From positions 186,001 through 250,000 of the forward strand of contig JAIUOW010000003.1 of assembly GCA_020161775.1 (NCBI GenBank): 64,000 nt of DNA, given 5' to 3'. The number at the start of each line of letters is the position of its first letter. Positions within the stretch are counted from its first letter, which is position 1. Positions 25,895-35,395 of this stretch are shown piece after piece. A program made the translations under genes and the position numbers. The notes beneath the pieces were generated by a model. The model saw nothing but the letters and a program-made list of their open reading frames with translations, searched no databases and was not told the DNA's origin. The DNA comes from Pseudomonadota bacterium (GTDB lineage Bacteria > Pseudomonadota > Gammaproteobacteria > Burkholderiales > Burkholderiaceae_C).

Positions 25895-26154
25895 TGGCGT
25901 GGCGTCTTGAATTTGACCCCGCTGCCGAAAAAGAACTCGCCAAGCTGGATAGGGCTATCCAGAAAAAAATCAAAGGGTATCTGGCCGAGGTGTGCGGGTT
26001 GGAAAACCCGGCAGATCGTGGCCACGGATTGACGGGGCCTTGGGCTGGCTTTCATCGTTACCGCGTGGGGCAACTGCGCATCATTGTGAGTATCGAGCAC
26101 GGCGTGCTCACCATACTTGTGATCAAGATTGACCGTAGAGATTCAGCGTATTGA
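25894..26154 (+). CDS. RelE/ParE-family toxin
   Basis: An 86-residue basic protein with the RelE/ParE fold pattern: WRLEFDPAAEKELAKLD, then the ENPADRGHGLTGPWAGFHRYRVGQLR core, then ILVIKIDRRDSAY at the end. RelE-type toxins cleave mRNA on the ribosome. The C-terminal tyrosine and the arginines of FHRYRVGQLR sit where RelE active-site residues are expected, though ParE-like gyrase inhibition cannot be excluded. It ends 6 bases before the tRNA-Leu 3' end. Confidence 0.85.
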   Translation: MAWRLEFDPAAEKELAKLDRAIQKKIKGYLAEVCGLENPADRGHGLTGPWAGFHRYRVGQLRIIVSIEHGVLTILVIKIDRRDSAY

Positions 26155-26160
26155 AACCGC

Positions 26161-26245
26161 TGGTGCCCGGGGCCGGAATCGAACCGGCACGCCTTGCGGC
26201 GGGGGATTTTGAGTCCCCTGCGTCTACCAATTTCACCACCCGGGC
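26161..26245 (-). tRNA. tRNA-Leu (anticodon CAA)
   Basis: An 85-nt class II tRNA read on the minus strand. It has acceptor strand GCCCGGG pairing with CCCGGGC before the encoded CCA, and a D arm with GGTGAAATTGGTAGAC. The anticodon arm is GGGGA-CTCAAAA-TCCCC (anticodon CAA). It has a long variable arm and the T arm GCCGG-TTCGATT-CCGGC. The CCA is at 26163-26161. The identity follows from the anticodon and long variable arm. Confidence 0.95.
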
Positions 26246-26267
26246 AGGGTCGGGAACAGAGCCGGAA

Positions 26268-26295
26268 ATTATGGCACAGTGGCGTGCATGACCAA
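26268..26295 (-). promoter_or_regulatory. Predicted sigma70 promoter of tRNA-Leu
   Basis: On the minus strand TTGGTC (26295-26290) and CATAAT (26273-26268) are separated by 16 bases. The -10 lies 22 bases before the mature tRNA 5' end. The -35 falls inside the first codons of cysM. Confidence 0.5.
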
Positions 26296-27202
26296 GCGCC
26301 CCCACTACCCGACGATTGAAGACGCCATTGGCAAGACGCCGCTGGCTGCCCTGCAGCGCATTGGCGCCGCCGACAACGCCCAGCGCGGCAACGTGATCCT
26401 GGGCAAGCTGGAGGGCAACAACCCCGCCGGCTCCGTGAAGGACCGGCCCGCGCTGTCGATGATCCAGCGCGCTGAAGAGCGTGGCGACATCAAGCCGGGT
26501 GACACTTTGATCGAGGCCACCTCGGGCAACACCGGCATTGCGCTGGCCATGGCCGCCGCCATCAAGGGTTACCGCATGGTGCTGATCATGCCGGAGGACC
26601 TGTCCATTGAGCGGGCGCAGACCATGAAGGCGTTTGGCGCCGAGCTGATGCTCACGCCCAAGAGCGGCGGCATGGAATACGCGCGCGACCTGGCCGAGAA
26701 CATGCAGCGCGAGGGCAAGGGCCGGGTGCTGGACCAGTTTGCCAACCCCGACAACCCGCGCATCCATTACGAAACCACCGGCCCCGAGCTGTGGGAGCAG
26801 ACGGGCGGGCGCATTACCCATTTCGTCAGCGCCATGGGCACCACGGGCACCATCACCGGCGTATCACGCTATTTGAAGGAAAAGAACCCGGCCGTGCAGA
26901 TCATCGGCGCGCAGCCGCACGAAGGGTCCCGCATTCCCGGCATCCGCAAATGGCCGCAGGAATACCTGCCCAAGATTTACGACGCCAGCTATGTGGACGA
27001 GCTGGCCTATGTGAGCCAGGACGACGCCGAGGAAATGTGCCGCCGCCTGGCGCGTGAAGAGGGCATCTTTGCGGGCATCTCGGCCGCCGGTGCCTGCTGG
27101 GTCGCTTTGGAGCTGGCCAAGAAGGTGAGCAACGCCACCATCGTGTTTGTGGTGTGTGACCGCGGTGACCGTTATCTGTCTACCGGCGTGTTTCCCGCAT
27201 GA
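26288..27202 (+). CDS. cysM: Cysteine synthase B
   Basis: A 304-residue PLP enzyme making cysteine (or S-sulfocysteine from thiosulfate) from O-acetylserine in the cytosol. The PLP lysine is Lys51 in NNPAGSVKDRPALS. The phosphate-binding loop is EATSGNTGIALAM and the glycine-rich region is MGTTGTITGVSRYLKE. EGNNPAGSVKDR and SYVDELAYV point to CysM rather than CysK. The usual GNTPLV near the N-terminus reads GKTPLA here. The ATG at 26288 gives the normal N-terminus; a GTG 9 bases upstream is possible. It is transcribed away from the tRNA. Confidence 0.93.
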   Translation: MTKRPHYPTIEDAIGKTPLAALQRIGAADNAQRGNVILGKLEGNNPAGSVKDRPALSMIQRAEERGDIKPGDTLIEATSGNTGIALAMAAAIKGYRMVLIMPEDLSIERAQTMKAFGAELMLTPKSGGMEYARDLAENMQREGKGRVLDQFANPDNPRIHYETTGPELWEQTGGRITHFVSAMGTTGTITGVSRYLKEKNPAVQIIGAQPHEGSRIPGIRKWPQEYLPKIYDASYVDELAYVSQDDAEEMCRRLAREEGIFAGISAAGACWVALELAKKVSNATIVFVVCDRGDRYLSTGVFPA

Positions 27203-27213
27203 CCTGTCCCGCC

Positions 27214-27270
27214 TGTCATGCCGGGCTTGACCCGGCATCCATGGATTGCGGGTCAAGCCCGCAATGACAA
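27214..27270. repeat. Intergenic palindromic repeat (REP-like), copy 1
   Basis: A motif TCATGCCGGGCTTGACCC...GGCATCC followed by an inverted-type half with GGGTCAAGCCCGCAATGAC. The first 28 bases recur exactly at 41811-41838. It fills the cysM-NUDIX gap and can fold. Confidence 0.75.
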
Positions 27271-27277
27271 CATCAAG

Positions 27278-27817
27278 ATGACTTCAGCATTCAAGTTCTG
27301 CCCCGCCTGCGCCACGCCGCTGCAGCTTCTGGCCCAGATGGAAGACGGCGGCGAAAAGCAGCGCCTGCGCTGCCCGGCCTGCGGCTGGACGCACTGGAAC
27401 AACCCCACGCCGGTGCTGGCTGCCGTTATTGAATACCGGGGCCAGATCCTGCTGGCGCGCAACGCGGCCTGGCCGGGGCGCATGTTTGCGCTGATCACCG
27501 GCTTCATGGAGGCGGGCGAAACCCCCCAGGGTGGCATTGCGCGCGAGATCAAGGAAGAGACCAACCTGAACGCGAGCGAGCTGAACCTGATTGGCGTGTA
27601 TGACTTCCAGCGCATGAACCAGGTGATCATTGCTTACCATGCCGTGGCCGATGGCGAGGTGGCGCTGTCGCCCGAGCTGGCCGAATACAAGCTGTATGAC
27701 TACCAGGACGTCAAGTGCTGGCCCGCGGGCACCGGCTATGCGCTGGCCGACTGGCTGCGCGGGCGCGGGTATAACCCCCAGTTCGTCGAATTCCCCAAAT
27801 CCCCAAGGACCGAGTGA
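27278..27817 (+). CDS. NUDIX hydrolase with N-terminal zinc ribbon
   Basis: A 179-residue protein. FCPACATPL and RCPACGWTHWNN form a four-cysteine zinc ribbon. The Nudix box follows as GFMEAGETPQGGIAREIKEE, matching GX5EX7REUXEE. The layout is that of NudC-like or related zinc-ribbon Nudix proteins, which cleave nucleoside diphosphate derivatives such as NAD(H). It is shorter than classical NudC, and the NudC SQPWPFPQS-type motif was not seen, so the substrate is unassigned. The start is the ATG at 27278, past the repeat. The stop overlaps the tusA ATG (TGATG). Confidence 0.88.
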   Translation: MTSAFKFCPACATPLQLLAQMEDGGEKQRLRCPACGWTHWNNPTPVLAAVIEYRGQILLARNAAWPGRMFALITGFMEAGETPQGGIAREIKEETNLNASELNLIGVYDFQRMNQVIIAYHAVADGEVALSPELAEYKLYDYQDVKCWPAGTGYALADWLRGRGYNPQFVEFPKSPRTE

Positions 27818-28044
27818 TGCAAATAGACAAAGACCTGGACACCCGCGGGCTGAACTGCCCGCTGCCGATCCTGAAGGCCAAGAAGGCCCTGACCGACATG
27901 CAGACGGGCCAGCTGCTGCGCGTGGTGTCCACCGACGCGGGCTCGGTGCGCGACTTTCAGGCGTTTGCCAAGCAGACCGGCAACGAGCTGGTGGAGCAGC
28001 AGACCACGGGCGCGGATTTCATCCACGTCCTGCGCCGGCGTTGA
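27817..28044 (+). CDS. tusA: TusA-family sulfur-carrier protein
   Basis: A 75-residue protein with the TusA signature LDTRGLNCPLPILKAKKAL, in which the Cys of CPLP carries the persulfide in sulfur relay (for example to tRNA 2-thiouridine or molybdenum cofactor enzymes). Length matches the family. It is translationally coupled to the NUDIX gene and convergent with galU. In a cysM neighbourhood a sulfur-transfer role fits, but the precise acceptor is unknown. Confidence 0.88.
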   Translation: MQIDKDLDTRGLNCPLPILKAKKALTDMQTGQLLRVVSTDAGSVRDFQAFAKQTGNELVEQQTTGADFIHVLRRR

Positions 28045-28051
28045 TGACCTG

Positions 28052-28072
28052 TCAGCGCTGATTACGCGCTGA
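28052..28072. terminator. Hairpin between convergent tusA and galU
   Basis: TCAGCGC (28052-28058) pairs with GCGCTGA (28066-28072) across a 7-base loop that contains the galU stop codon. There is no T tract, so it is a weak candidate bidirectional terminator. Confidence 0.35.
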
Positions 28073-28955
28073 GGTCCAGCCCCTGCAGGTACGCGCGAAA
28101 CCGCGCGCCCACCTCGGGGTGGCGCAGCGCAAATTCCACCGTGGCTTCCAGAAAGCCCTCTTTGCTGCCGCAGTCGTAGCGCTTGCCGGCGTAGCGGAAG
28201 GCGTGCACGCCTTCGGTGTCCATCAGGCCGGCAATGCCGTCGGTCAGCTGGATTTCACCGCCCGCGCCACGCGGCTGGTTGCGGATGCGCTCGAACACCC
28301 CCGGCGTCAATATGTAGCGGCCCGCCACGCCCAGGCGCGAAGGCGCCGCTTCGGGCGCGGGCTTTTCCACCATCTGGCGCACGCGCATCACGCGGTCGTC
28401 CACCCGGTCGCCCGCCACGATGCCGTATCGGCGCACATGGGCTGCCGGCACCTCCTGCACGGCTAACAAAGATGTCTGCAACTGACCAAATGCGCTGACC
28501 ATTTGCGTCAACACGCCCGGCCCGTCGCCTTCGCCGGTCATCAGGTCGTCGGCCAGCAGCACGGCAAAAGGCTCGTTGCCCACCAGCGGCTGGGCGCACA
28601 GCACCGCATGGCCCAGCCCCAGTGAACGGGGCTGGCGCACGTAGGAACAGTCCATGTCGTCGGGGGACAGCGAGCGCACCAGCGCCAGCAATTCATGCTT
28701 GCCGTTGGATTCGAGTTCGGTCTCCAGCTCATAGGCGGTGTCGAAATGATCTTCAATGGCACGCTTATTGCGGCCGGTTACGAAAATCATGTGCCGTATG
28801 CCGGCGGCATACGCTTCTTCCACGGCGTACTGAATCAGTGGCCTGTCCACGACGGGCAGCATCTCCTTGGGCTGGGCTTTGGTGGCTGGCAAAAACCGCG
28901 TTCCCAAGCCGGCAACCGGGAAAACGGCCTTGCTGATTTCTGTGACTTTTTTCAT
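28062..28955 (-). CDS. galU: UTP-glucose-1-phosphate uridylyltransferase
   Basis: A 297-residue cytosolic nucleotidyltransferase making UDP-glucose from UTP and glucose-1-phosphate. The nucleotide-binding N-terminus is [20 protein letters not shown]. Then come [33 protein letters not shown] and the sugar-phosphate-site ELTDGIAGL-type region (here [10 protein letters not shown]). Length and motifs match bacterial GalU. It feeds galE and the glycosyltransferases of the polysaccharide locus. It is divergent from the dehydrogenase-like gene at 29038. Confidence 0.95.
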   Translation of the reverse strand: MKKVTEISKAVFPVAGLGTRFLPATKAQPKEMLPVVDRPLIQYAVEEAYAAGIRHMIFVTGRNKRAIEDHFDTAYELETELESNGKHELLALVRSLSPDDMDCSYVRQPRSLGLGHAVLCAQPLVGNEPFAVLLADDLMTGEGDGPGVLTQMVSAFGQLQTSLLAVQEVPAAHVRRYGIVAGDRVDDRVMRVRQMVEKPAPEAAPSRLGVAGRYILTPGVFERIRNQPRGAGGEIQLTDGIAGLMDTEGVHAFRYAGKRYDCGSKEGFLEATVEFALRHPEVGARFRAYLQGLDLSA

Positions 28956-29037
28956 CGACGCTGCTATTTTTTCTGGATAGAGTGTGGCCGTAATGAAACA
29001 AACAGTAAGTGAATACTTCTGTCAAGGATAGGCGCTG

Positions 29038-30054
29038 GTGGACATCTTACTTCTTGAACGACTGGTACCGGAGGCTCTGGCCTGGCTGGAATCGCGCCAT
29101 TCGGTGGAGTACCGCCCCGAGCTGGCCGCCGACCCGGCCGCCCTGCGCAAAGCCGTGTACAAGGCCGAGGCCGTCGTCCTGCCCCGCAAGGTGCCCGTCA
29201 CCCGCGAATTCCTGGATTTTGCGCCGCGCCTGCGCGCCGTGGCCCGCATGCACGTGGGTACCGACAACACCGACCTTGAGGCCTGCCGCGACCGGCATAT
29301 CCGCGTGATCCAGGCCAGCACGGCCACCGTGCGTTCCAATGCCGAATATCTCCTAGCCAGCCTGCTGCTGCTGTACCGCCGCGGCATTGGTTCGGCCCTC
29401 ATCGGCGACCGCCATGCCGACATCCGCATCGGCCGCGAGATCAACGGCAGCGTGGTGGGCATCCTGGGGCTGGCGCCGGCCGCCCATGCGCTGGCGCTCA
29501 TGCTCACCTCGCTGGGCGCGCGCCTGATCGGCTACGACCCCGCCGTTCACCACACCGCACCCATCTGGCAGCGCCTGAGTGTGCAGCCGGTGAGCCTGTC
29601 GGACCTGATGGCGCGCTCTGACGGCGTGTCGGTGCAGGTGATGTACGCGTCGCGCTATCAGGGCTTCATCAATGACAAGGTGCTGGCCCATTGCAAGCCG
29701 GGCCAGCTGTGGACGGGCATCAGCCGCTCGGCGCTGTTTGAGCCCCATGCGTTTGCCCAGGCCCTGACCGACGGCCGCATCGAGGCCTGCATGCTCGACG
29801 GTGCCGAGGCCGGCTTTGCCTCGCGCGGCACGCCGCTGCACGAGCGCGAAAACCTGTTCCTCACGCCGCGCATTGGCTCGCACACACGCGAAGCACGCCT
29901 GCGGTCCAGCTGGTATGTGGCCCACCGCGTGCACGAGGCCCTGAGCGCCACGCGCATGAGCACGCTGGATTCACTGACCAGCGCGCCCATGGAGCTGGAG
30001 CCCGCGGGCGGCGGGGCGGGGCGCTCGACAGAGCCTCAGTTCATCATTCGCTAA
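29038..30054 (+). CDS. D-isomer 2-hydroxyacid dehydrogenase-like protein with degenerate motifs
   Basis: A 338-residue protein with the fold pattern of SerA/D-2-hydroxyacid dehydrogenases: RAVARMHVGTDNTDLEAC and TATVRSNAEYLLASLLLL at the N-terminal lobe, and a Rossmann-like segment VVGILGLAPAAHALALML. Two hallmarks are altered. The GxGxxG loop reads GLAPAA. The catalytic His of the usual PHIG motif is Arg in LTPRIGSHT, and the usual NxxRG element reads ISRSAL. It may be a non-catalytic or differently acting relative. The GTG at 29038 is the only reasonable start. It is followed by a hairpin terminator. Confidence 0.7.
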   Translation: MDILLLERLVPEALAWLESRHSVEYRPELAADPAALRKAVYKAEAVVLPRKVPVTREFLDFAPRLRAVARMHVGTDNTDLEACRDRHIRVIQASTATVRSNAEYLLASLLLLYRRGIGSALIGDRHADIRIGREINGSVVGILGLAPAAHALALMLTSLGARLIGYDPAVHHTAPIWQRLSVQPVSLSDLMARSDGVSVQVMYASRYQGFINDKVLAHCKPGQLWTGISRSALFEPHAFAQALTDGRIEACMLDGAEAGFASRGTPLHERENLFLTPRIGSHTREARLRSSWYVAHRVHEALSATRMSTLDSLTSAPMELEPAGGGAGRSTEPQFIIR

Positions 30055-30073
30055 CGGCTTGCCCTCACCCCAG

Positions 30074-30101
30074 CCCTCTCCCAGGGGGAGAGGGAGCCTT
30101 T
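30074..30101 (+). terminator. Hairpin terminator after the dehydrogenase-like gene
   Basis: CCCTCTCCC pairs with GGGAGAGGG across a short loop, followed by AGCCTTTTT. The same kind of CCCTCACCCC...GGGGAGAGGG element is a common intergenic repeat in related genomes. Confidence 0.6.
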
Positions 30102-32981
30102 TTAGCCCAAGCGCTTCAGCTGGTCCTGCACCTTGGCCAGGGTGGCGGCAAAGTCCGCCACGCGCTTGCGCTCCAGATCGATCACCGCGGGCGGTGCCTT
30201 GGCCACAAACGCTTCGTTGGACAGTTTGCCGTTGGCCTTGGCGATCTCGCCCTGCAGGCGGGCGGCTTCCTTGCCCAGGCGTGCTTTCTCGGCGGCCACA
30301 TCGATTTCCATGTGCAGGCACAGGCGGGCCTCGCCCACCACGGCCACCGGGGCTGCTTGTGCGGCGGCAGCCCAGGCGGCTTCGTCGTCAAACACCTTCA
30401 CTTCATTGAGCTTGGCCAGCGCCTGCAGCACGGGCGCCGCGCTGCGCATGAATTCAGCGTCGCCCACCACGTACAGCGGCAAGCGGGTGGCGGGTGACAC
30501 GTTCATCTCGCCGCGCAGGTTGCGGCAGGCGTCCACCAGCGACTTGAGCTTGACCACGTGGGCAATCGACGCTTCGTCAATTTTCTGCGGCTGGGCCTCG
30601 GGGTAGCGGGCGATGCTGACGGACTCACCGGGCAGCCCTGCCACCGGTGCCACCTTCTGCCACAGCGCCTCGGTAATGAACGGAATGACCGGGTGCGCCA
30701 GCCGCAGGATGGCCTCCAGCGTGCGGATCAGCGTGCGGCGCGTGGCCCGCTGCTGGCTTTCGGTGCCGGTCTGGATCTGCACCTTGGCAATTTCCAGGTA
30801 CCAGTCGCAGAACTCGTTCCACACGAAGTCATAGATGGCGTTGGCCACGTTGTCCAGGCGGTATTCGGCAAAGCCCTTGGCCACCTCGGCCTCGACCTGC
30901 TGCAGGATGGACGCGATCCAGTGGTCGGCCTGGCTGAACTGCATGTAGCCGTGGAACGGGCCGCCGGGTTCGCATTCGGCCTTGGTGTGCTCTTTCAGCC
31001 CGCAATCGTGGCCTTCGCAGTTCATCAGCACAAAGCGCGTGGCGTTCCACAGCTTGTTGCAGAAGTTGCGGTAGCCTTCGCAGCGCTTGGGGTCGAAGTT
31101 GATGTTGCGCCCCAAGCTCGCCAGCGCGGCAAAGGTAAAGCGCAGCGCGTCCGCCCCATAGGCGGGGATGCCCTCGGGGAATTCCTTTTCGGTGTTCTTG
31201 CGCACCTGCGGCGCGGTCTCGGGCTTGCGCAGGCCGGTGGTGCGCTTGTCCAGCAGCGGGGGCAGGGCAATGCCGTCAATCAGGTCCACCGGGTCCAGCA
31301 CGTTGCCCTCGGACTTGCTCATCTTCTTGCCGTGCGAATCGCGCACCAGGCCGTGGATGTACACATGCTTGAAGGGCACGCGCCCCGTGAAGTGCGTGGT
31401 CATCATGATCATCCGGGCCACCCAGAAGAAGATGATGTCGTAGCCCGTGACCAGCACCGTGCTGGGCAGGTAGAGGTTGTAGTCGCTGGTGGGGCTGTTA
31501 TCCACCTTGGGCCAGCCCATGGTGGAGAAGGGCACCAGGGCCGATGAATACCAGGTGTCGAGCACGTCTTCGTCGCGCGTGAGCTTTTTACCCGGAGCCT
31601 TGGCCTGGGCCTCGGCCTCGTCGCGCGCCACGTACACGTTGCCGTCTTCGTCGTACCAGGCCGGGATCTGGTGGCCCCACCACAGCTGGCGGCTGATGCA
31701 CCAGTCCTGGATGTTGTTCATCCACTGGTTGTAGGTGTTGACCCAGTTCTCCGGGACGAAGCTGACTTCACCAGACTTCACCGCGTCTATCGCCTTCTGC
31801 GCAATGCTCTTGCCGGTCGGGTCCTGGTCGCTGACCTTGGTCATGGCCACGAACCACTGGTCGGTCAGCATGGGTTCCACCACCTGGCCCGTGCGCGCGC
31901 AGCGCGGCACCATGAGCTTGTGCTTTTTGGTCTCGACCAGCAGGCCCAGGGCCTCCAGGTCGGCCACCACGGCCTTGCGCGCCGCAAAGCGGTCCATGCC
32001 GCGGTATTTGGCGGGTGCGTTGTCGTTGATGGCGGCGTCCAGCGTCAGCACGCCGATCATGGGCAACTGGTGGCGCTGGCCCACGGCGTAGTCGTTGTTG
32101 TCGTGCGCGGGCGTGACCTTGACCACGCCGGTGCCGAAGGCCTTGTCCACGTAGTCGTCGGCAATCACGGGGATGGTCCGGTCGCATAAGGGCAGGTGCA
32201 CCTGCTTGCCGATCAGGTGCTGGTAGCGTTCGTCTTCGGGGTGGACCATCACGGCCACGTCGCCCAGCATGGTCTCGGGGCGCGTGGTGGCCACGGTCAG
32301 GGCGCCACCACCCTCCACCAGCGGGTAGCTGATGTGCCACAGGAAGCCGTCTTCCTCTTCGCTTTCCACTTCCAGGTCGCTCACGGCTGTCTTGAGCACC
32401 GGGTCCCAGTTGACCAGGCGCTTGCCGCGGTAGATCAGGCCCTGCTCGTACAGCCGCACAAAGGTTTCCGTCACCACGCCCGACAGCTTCGGGTCCATGG
32501 TGAAGTACTCGTGCCGCCAGTCCACGCTGTCGCCCATGCGGCGCATCTGCGTGGTGATGGTGTTGCCGGATTTTTCTTTCCATTCCCACACGCGGGCCAC
32601 GAAGTTCTTGCGGCCCAGGTCGTGGCGGCTCACCTTCTGTTCCTGCAGCTGCCGCTCGACAACGATCTGGGTGGCAATGCCGGCATGGTCGGTGCCCGGT
32701 ACCCACAGCGTGTTGAAGCCCTTCATGCGGTGGTACCGCGTGAGGCTGTCCATGATGGTCTGGTTGAACGCATGCCCCATGTGCAGCGTGCCCGTCACGT
32801 TGGGCGGCGGCAGCTGGATGCAGAAGGACGGTTCGCCCGCCTTGGCGGCGCCGGTGCCGCGGTGGCCGGCGGCGGCGTAGCCGCGTTGCTCCCATTCGGG
32901 GCCCCAGTGGGCTTCCAGGGCGGCAGGTTCAAAGGATTTGGAAAGGCTGTTCAGGCCGGGTTGCTGGGGGGATTCGCTCAT
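30102..32981 (-). CDS. valS: Valyl-tRNA synthetase
   Basis: A 959-residue class I aminoacyl-tRNA synthetase charging tRNA-Val. It has the HIGH-type motif [15 protein letters not shown] (HMGH 67-70), an editing domain in the middle, [11 protein letters not shown] near residue 550, an anticodon-binding domain and a C-terminal coiled-coil tail ([20 protein letters not shown]). Length matches the bacterial enzyme. The start is the ATG at 32981; a longer frame continues into rfbC and is not credible. The gene is 28 bases after rfbC on the same strand. Confidence 0.97.
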   Translation of the reverse strand: MSESPQQPGLNSLSKSFEPAALEAHWGPEWEQRGYAAAGHRGTGAAKAGEPSFCIQLPPPNVTGTLHMGHAFNQTIMDSLTRYHRMKGFNTLWVPGTDHAGIATQIVVERQLQEQKVSRHDLGRKNFVARVWEWKEKSGNTITTQMRRMGDSVDWRHEYFTMDPKLSGVVTETFVRLYEQGLIYRGKRLVNWDPVLKTAVSDLEVESEEEDGFLWHISYPLVEGGGALTVATTRPETMLGDVAVMVHPEDERYQHLIGKQVHLPLCDRTIPVIADDYVDKAFGTGVVKVTPAHDNNDYAVGQRHQLPMIGVLTLDAAINDNAPAKYRGMDRFAARKAVVADLEALGLLVETKKHKLMVPRCARTGQVVEPMLTDQWFVAMTKVSDQDPTGKSIAQKAIDAVKSGEVSFVPENWVNTYNQWMNNIQDWCISRQLWWGHQIPAWYDEDGNVYVARDEAEAQAKAPGKKLTRDEDVLDTWYSSALVPFSTMGWPKVDNSPTSDYNLYLPSTVLVTGYDIIFFWVARMIMMTTHFTGRVPFKHVYIHGLVRDSHGKKMSKSEGNVLDPVDLIDGIALPPLLDKRTTGLRKPETAPQVRKNTEKEFPEGIPAYGADALRFTFAALASLGRNINFDPKRCEGYRNFCNKLWNATRFVLMNCEGHDCGLKEHTKAECEPGGPFHGYMQFSQADHWIASILQQVEAEVAKGFAEYRLDNVANAIYDFVWNEFCDWYLEIAKVQIQTGTESQQRATRRTLIRTLEAILRLAHPVIPFITEALWQKVAPVAGLPGESVSIARYPEAQPQKIDEASIAHVVKLKSLVDACRNLRGEMNVSPATRLPLYVVGDAEFMRSAAPVLQALAKLNEVKVFDDEAAWAAAAQAAPVAVVGEARLCLHMEIDVAAEKARLGKEAARLQGEIAKANGKLSNEAFVAKAPPAVIDLERKRVADFAATLAKVQDQLKRLG

Positions 32982-33009
32982 GGCCTGAATTTTAGGCCCC
33001 GGGGCAGGC

Positions 33010-33573
33010 TCAGCCGAACAGCGGGCAATCGGCCCAGGCCAGGCCGGCGGCGTCTTTGGCCGACACGGCGGGTGCACCGCCGCCCTCAGCCAGCTCGGCC
33101 AGCGGCCATTGCACGCCCACATGGGCGTCGTTCCAGGCCAGGGTGCGCTCATGCTCGGGCGCATAGTAGTCGGTGGCCTTGTACAGGAAGTCCGCGGACG
33201 CTGACAGCACCACAAAGCCGTGTGCAAAGCCCGGCGGTATCCACAGCTGGTGCTGGTTGCCGGCGCTCAGTTCCACGCCCACCCACTGGCCCAGGCGGGG
33301 CGATGAGCGGCGCATGTCCACCGCCACGTCAAACACGCGGCCCGAGACCACGCGCACCAGCTTGCCCTGGGGCTGGTTGATCTGGTAGTGCAGCCCACGC
33401 AGCACGCCCCGGGCCGATCGTGAATGGTTGTCCTGCACCCAGGCCGGGTCCAGCCCGGTCGCGTTGGCAAAGGTGTTGCGGTTCCAGCTTTCCAGGAAGA
33501 AGCCGCGGCTGTCGCCAAACACGCGGGGCTCCAGCAGCAAGACCTCGGGCAGGCGGGTGGGCGTGACCTTCAT
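33010..33573 (-). CDS. rfbC: dTDP-4-dehydrorhamnose 3,5-epimerase
   Basis: A 187-residue cupin-fold epimerase, third step of dTDP-L-rhamnose synthesis. It has [12 protein letters not shown], the catalytic-His region [30 protein letters not shown] and [12 protein letters not shown], all typical of RfbC/RmlC. Its ATG overlaps the rfbA stop by 4 bases. It is last of the four rhamnose genes, followed by valS. Confidence 0.96.
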   Translation of the reverse strand: MKVTPTRLPEVLLLEPRVFGDSRGFFLESWNRNTFANATGLDPAWVQDNHSRSARGVLRGLHYQINQPQGKLVRVVSGRVFDVAVDMRRSSPRLGQWVGVELSAGNQHQLWIPPGFAHGFVVLSASADFLYKATDYYAPEHERTLAWNDAHVGVQWPLAELAEGGGAPAVSAKDAAGLAWADCPLFG

Positions 33574-34475
33574 GGTGCTTCGCCGGCCATCGCGGTCAGG
33601 TATTCGCCATAGCTGGTCTTGGCCAGCGGCGCGGCCAGGGCCAGCAGCTGCTGTGTGTTGATCCAGCCGTTGCGCCAGGCGATTTCCTCGGGGCAGGCGA
33701 CTTTCAGGCCCTGGCGCTTTTCCAGCGTCTGGATGAATTGCGCGGCTTCCAGCAGGCTCTCATGCGTGCCGGTGTCCAGCCAGGCAAAGCCGCGGCCCAT
33801 GGTCTGCACATGCAGCTGGCCCTGGGCCAGGTAGTGCTGGTTGACGGCGGTGATCTCCAGCTCGCCGCGCGCGGACGGCTTGAGCGAGGCCGCGATGTCG
33901 CACACCTGCGCGTCGTAGAAGTACAGGCCGGTCACGGCGCAATTGCTGCGCGGCTGCGCGGGCTTTTCCTCGATGGAGATGGCGCGGCCCTGGCCGTCAA
34001 ACTCCACCACGCCATAGCGCTCGGGGTCTTTCACGTGATAGGCAAACACCGTGGCGCCTTCCTGCTGCGCCCGGGCGTCCTGCAGCAGCCGCACCAGGTC
34101 GTGGCCGAAGAAGATGTTGTCGCCCAGCACCAGCGCGCTGGGCCCGCCGCCGACAAAGTCGCGCCCGATGATGAAGGCCTGCGCCAGGCCTTCGGGGCGG
34201 GGCTGCACGGCGTACTGGATGTGCATGCCCCAGGCGCTGCCGTCACCCAGCAGCTGTTCAAACCGGGGGGTGTCCTGCGGCGTGCTGATCAGCAGCACCT
34301 CGCGGATGCCGGCCAGCATCAGCGTGGCCAGCGGGTAATAGACCATGGGCTTGTCAAACACCGGCAGCAGCTGCTTGGAGATGGCCAGCGTGGCCGGGTG
34401 CAGGCGGGTGCCGGCGCCGCCGGCCAGGATGATGCCTTTGCGTTGGGGTGCGTTCGCGGGTTGTGTGGTGGGCAT
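33570..34475 (-). CDS. rfbA: Glucose-1-phosphate thymidylyltransferase
   Basis: A 301-residue nucleotidyltransferase making dTDP-glucose, the first step of dTDP-rhamnose synthesis. The signature [19 protein letters not shown] opens the protein, followed by [28 protein letters not shown] and the sugar-site [10 protein letters not shown]. The start is the ATG at 34475; an open frame further upstream overlaps rfbD and lacks similarity. It begins 2 bases after the rfbD stop. Confidence 0.96.
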   Translation of the reverse strand: MPTTQPANAPQRKGIILAGGAGTRLHPATLAISKQLLPVFDKPMVYYPLATLMLAGIREVLLISTPQDTPRFEQLLGDGSAWGMHIQYAVQPRPEGLAQAFIIGRDFVGGGPSALVLGDNIFFGHDLVRLLQDARAQQEGATVFAYHVKDPERYGVVEFDGQGRAISIEEKPAQPRSNCAVTGLYFYDAQVCDIAASLKPSARGELEITAVNQHYLAQGQLHVQTMGRGFAWLDTGTHESLLEAAQFIQTLEKRQGLKVACPEEIAWRNGWINTQQLLALAAPLAKTSYGEYLTAMAGEAP

Positions 34476-34477
34476 GG

Positions 34478-35395
34478 TCAGTGGGGCAACAAGGGCGTGG
34501 CGGCCAGCTCGGCCACCACGGCGCGCACGCCATCTTCCCATGGCGGCAGATGGATGCCAAAGGCGTCGCGCAGCTTGCGGGTGTCCAGCCGTGAATTGGC
34601 CGGGCGCGCGGCGCGCGTGGGGTAGCTGGCCGCGGGCACCGCCTGCACGCTGGCGGGTGTGGCCTGCAGCGCCAGGCCGCAGGCGCGGGCATGGGCCACG
34701 GCCAGCTGCGCGTAGCCATGCCAGCTGGTGCTGCCCTGCGCCGCCAGGTGGTACACGCCGGCCAGGTGGGTGGCTTGCGGCTCGCGCTGCAGCCGCATCA
34801 CGGCATGGGCGGTCACGTCGGCAATCAGGGCGGCACGCGTGGGCGCGCCCCATTGGTCATTCACCACGGTCAGCGCAGGGCGCTGCGCCGCGGCGCGCAG
34901 GATGGTTTTCAGGAAGTTGGCGCCCCAGGTGTCAAATACCCAGCTGGTGCGCAGGATCAGGTGGCGCGCGCAACCGGCCGCCAGCGCCTGGTCGCCGGCC
35001 AGCTTGCTGGCGCCGTACACGCCCAGCGGACGGGTAGGGCTGGTTTCCGTCCAGGGCTGGTCGCCGCTGCCGTCGTACACATAGTCGCTGGAGTAGTGCA
35101 CTACCCAGGCGCCGCTGCGGCTGGCCTCGGCGGCAATCACTTCGCAGGCCGTGGCGTTCAGCGCATGGGCCGCCGCCGGCTCGTCTTCGGCCCGGTCCAC
35201 CGCCGTCCAGGCGGCGGCGTTGACGACCAGCGCCGGCTGCACGGCGCGCAGGGTGGCGCGCAGGCTGTCGGGTTGGGCCAGGTCGGGCCCGCCTTCGCGG
35301 CGCGGCGGCGGGGCCATCACGTCCCCCGCCAGCGCCAGGCTGCGGCGCAGCTGCCAGCCCACCTGGCCGTTGCCGCCCAGCAGCAATATCTTCAT
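34478..35395 (-). CDS. rfbD: dTDP-4-dehydrorhamnose reductase
   Basis: A 305-residue NAD(P)H-dependent short-chain dehydrogenase, last step of dTDP-L-rhamnose synthesis. It has the N-terminal [42 protein letters not shown] and the catalytic [11 protein letters not shown] (Tyr/Lys pair). The ATG overlaps the rfbB stop by 4 bases, so the rfbBDAC order is tightly coupled. Confidence 0.96.
   Translation of the reverse strand: MKILLLGGNGQVGWQLRRSLALAGDVMAPPPRREGGPDLAQPDSLRATLRAVQPALVVNAAAWTAVDRAEDEPAAAHALNATACEVIAAEASRSGAWVVHYSSDYVYDGSGDQPWTETSPTRPLGVYGASKLAGDQALAAGCARHLILRTSWVFDTWGANFLKTILRAAAQRPALTVVNDQWGAPTRAALIADVTAHAVMRLQREPQATHLAGVYHLAAQGSTSWHGYAQLAVAHARACGLALQATPASVQAVPAASYPTRAARPANSRLDTRKLRDAFGIHLPPWEDGVRAVVAELAATPLLPH

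Larger units (their letters stand above)
25543..26225. mobile_element. Minimal tRNA-targeted insertion carrying a toxin-antitoxin pair
   Basis: Direct repeats of the tRNA-Leu 3' part (25543-25607 and 26161-26225) bracket 553 bases that hold only a RelB/RelE-type pair. This is the arrangement left when an element integrates into a tRNA 3' end and rebuilds it. No integrase is present, so this is either a remnant or a passive passenger. Confidence 0.6.

Noticed and set aside
30558-31547. A plus-strand frame opposite valS
   Set aside because: valS is unambiguous on the minus strand, and the shadow lacks motifs.
32982-33227. Upstream extension of valS into rfbC
   Set aside because: It reads through the rfbC gene in another frame, and the normal ValS N-terminus begins at 32981.
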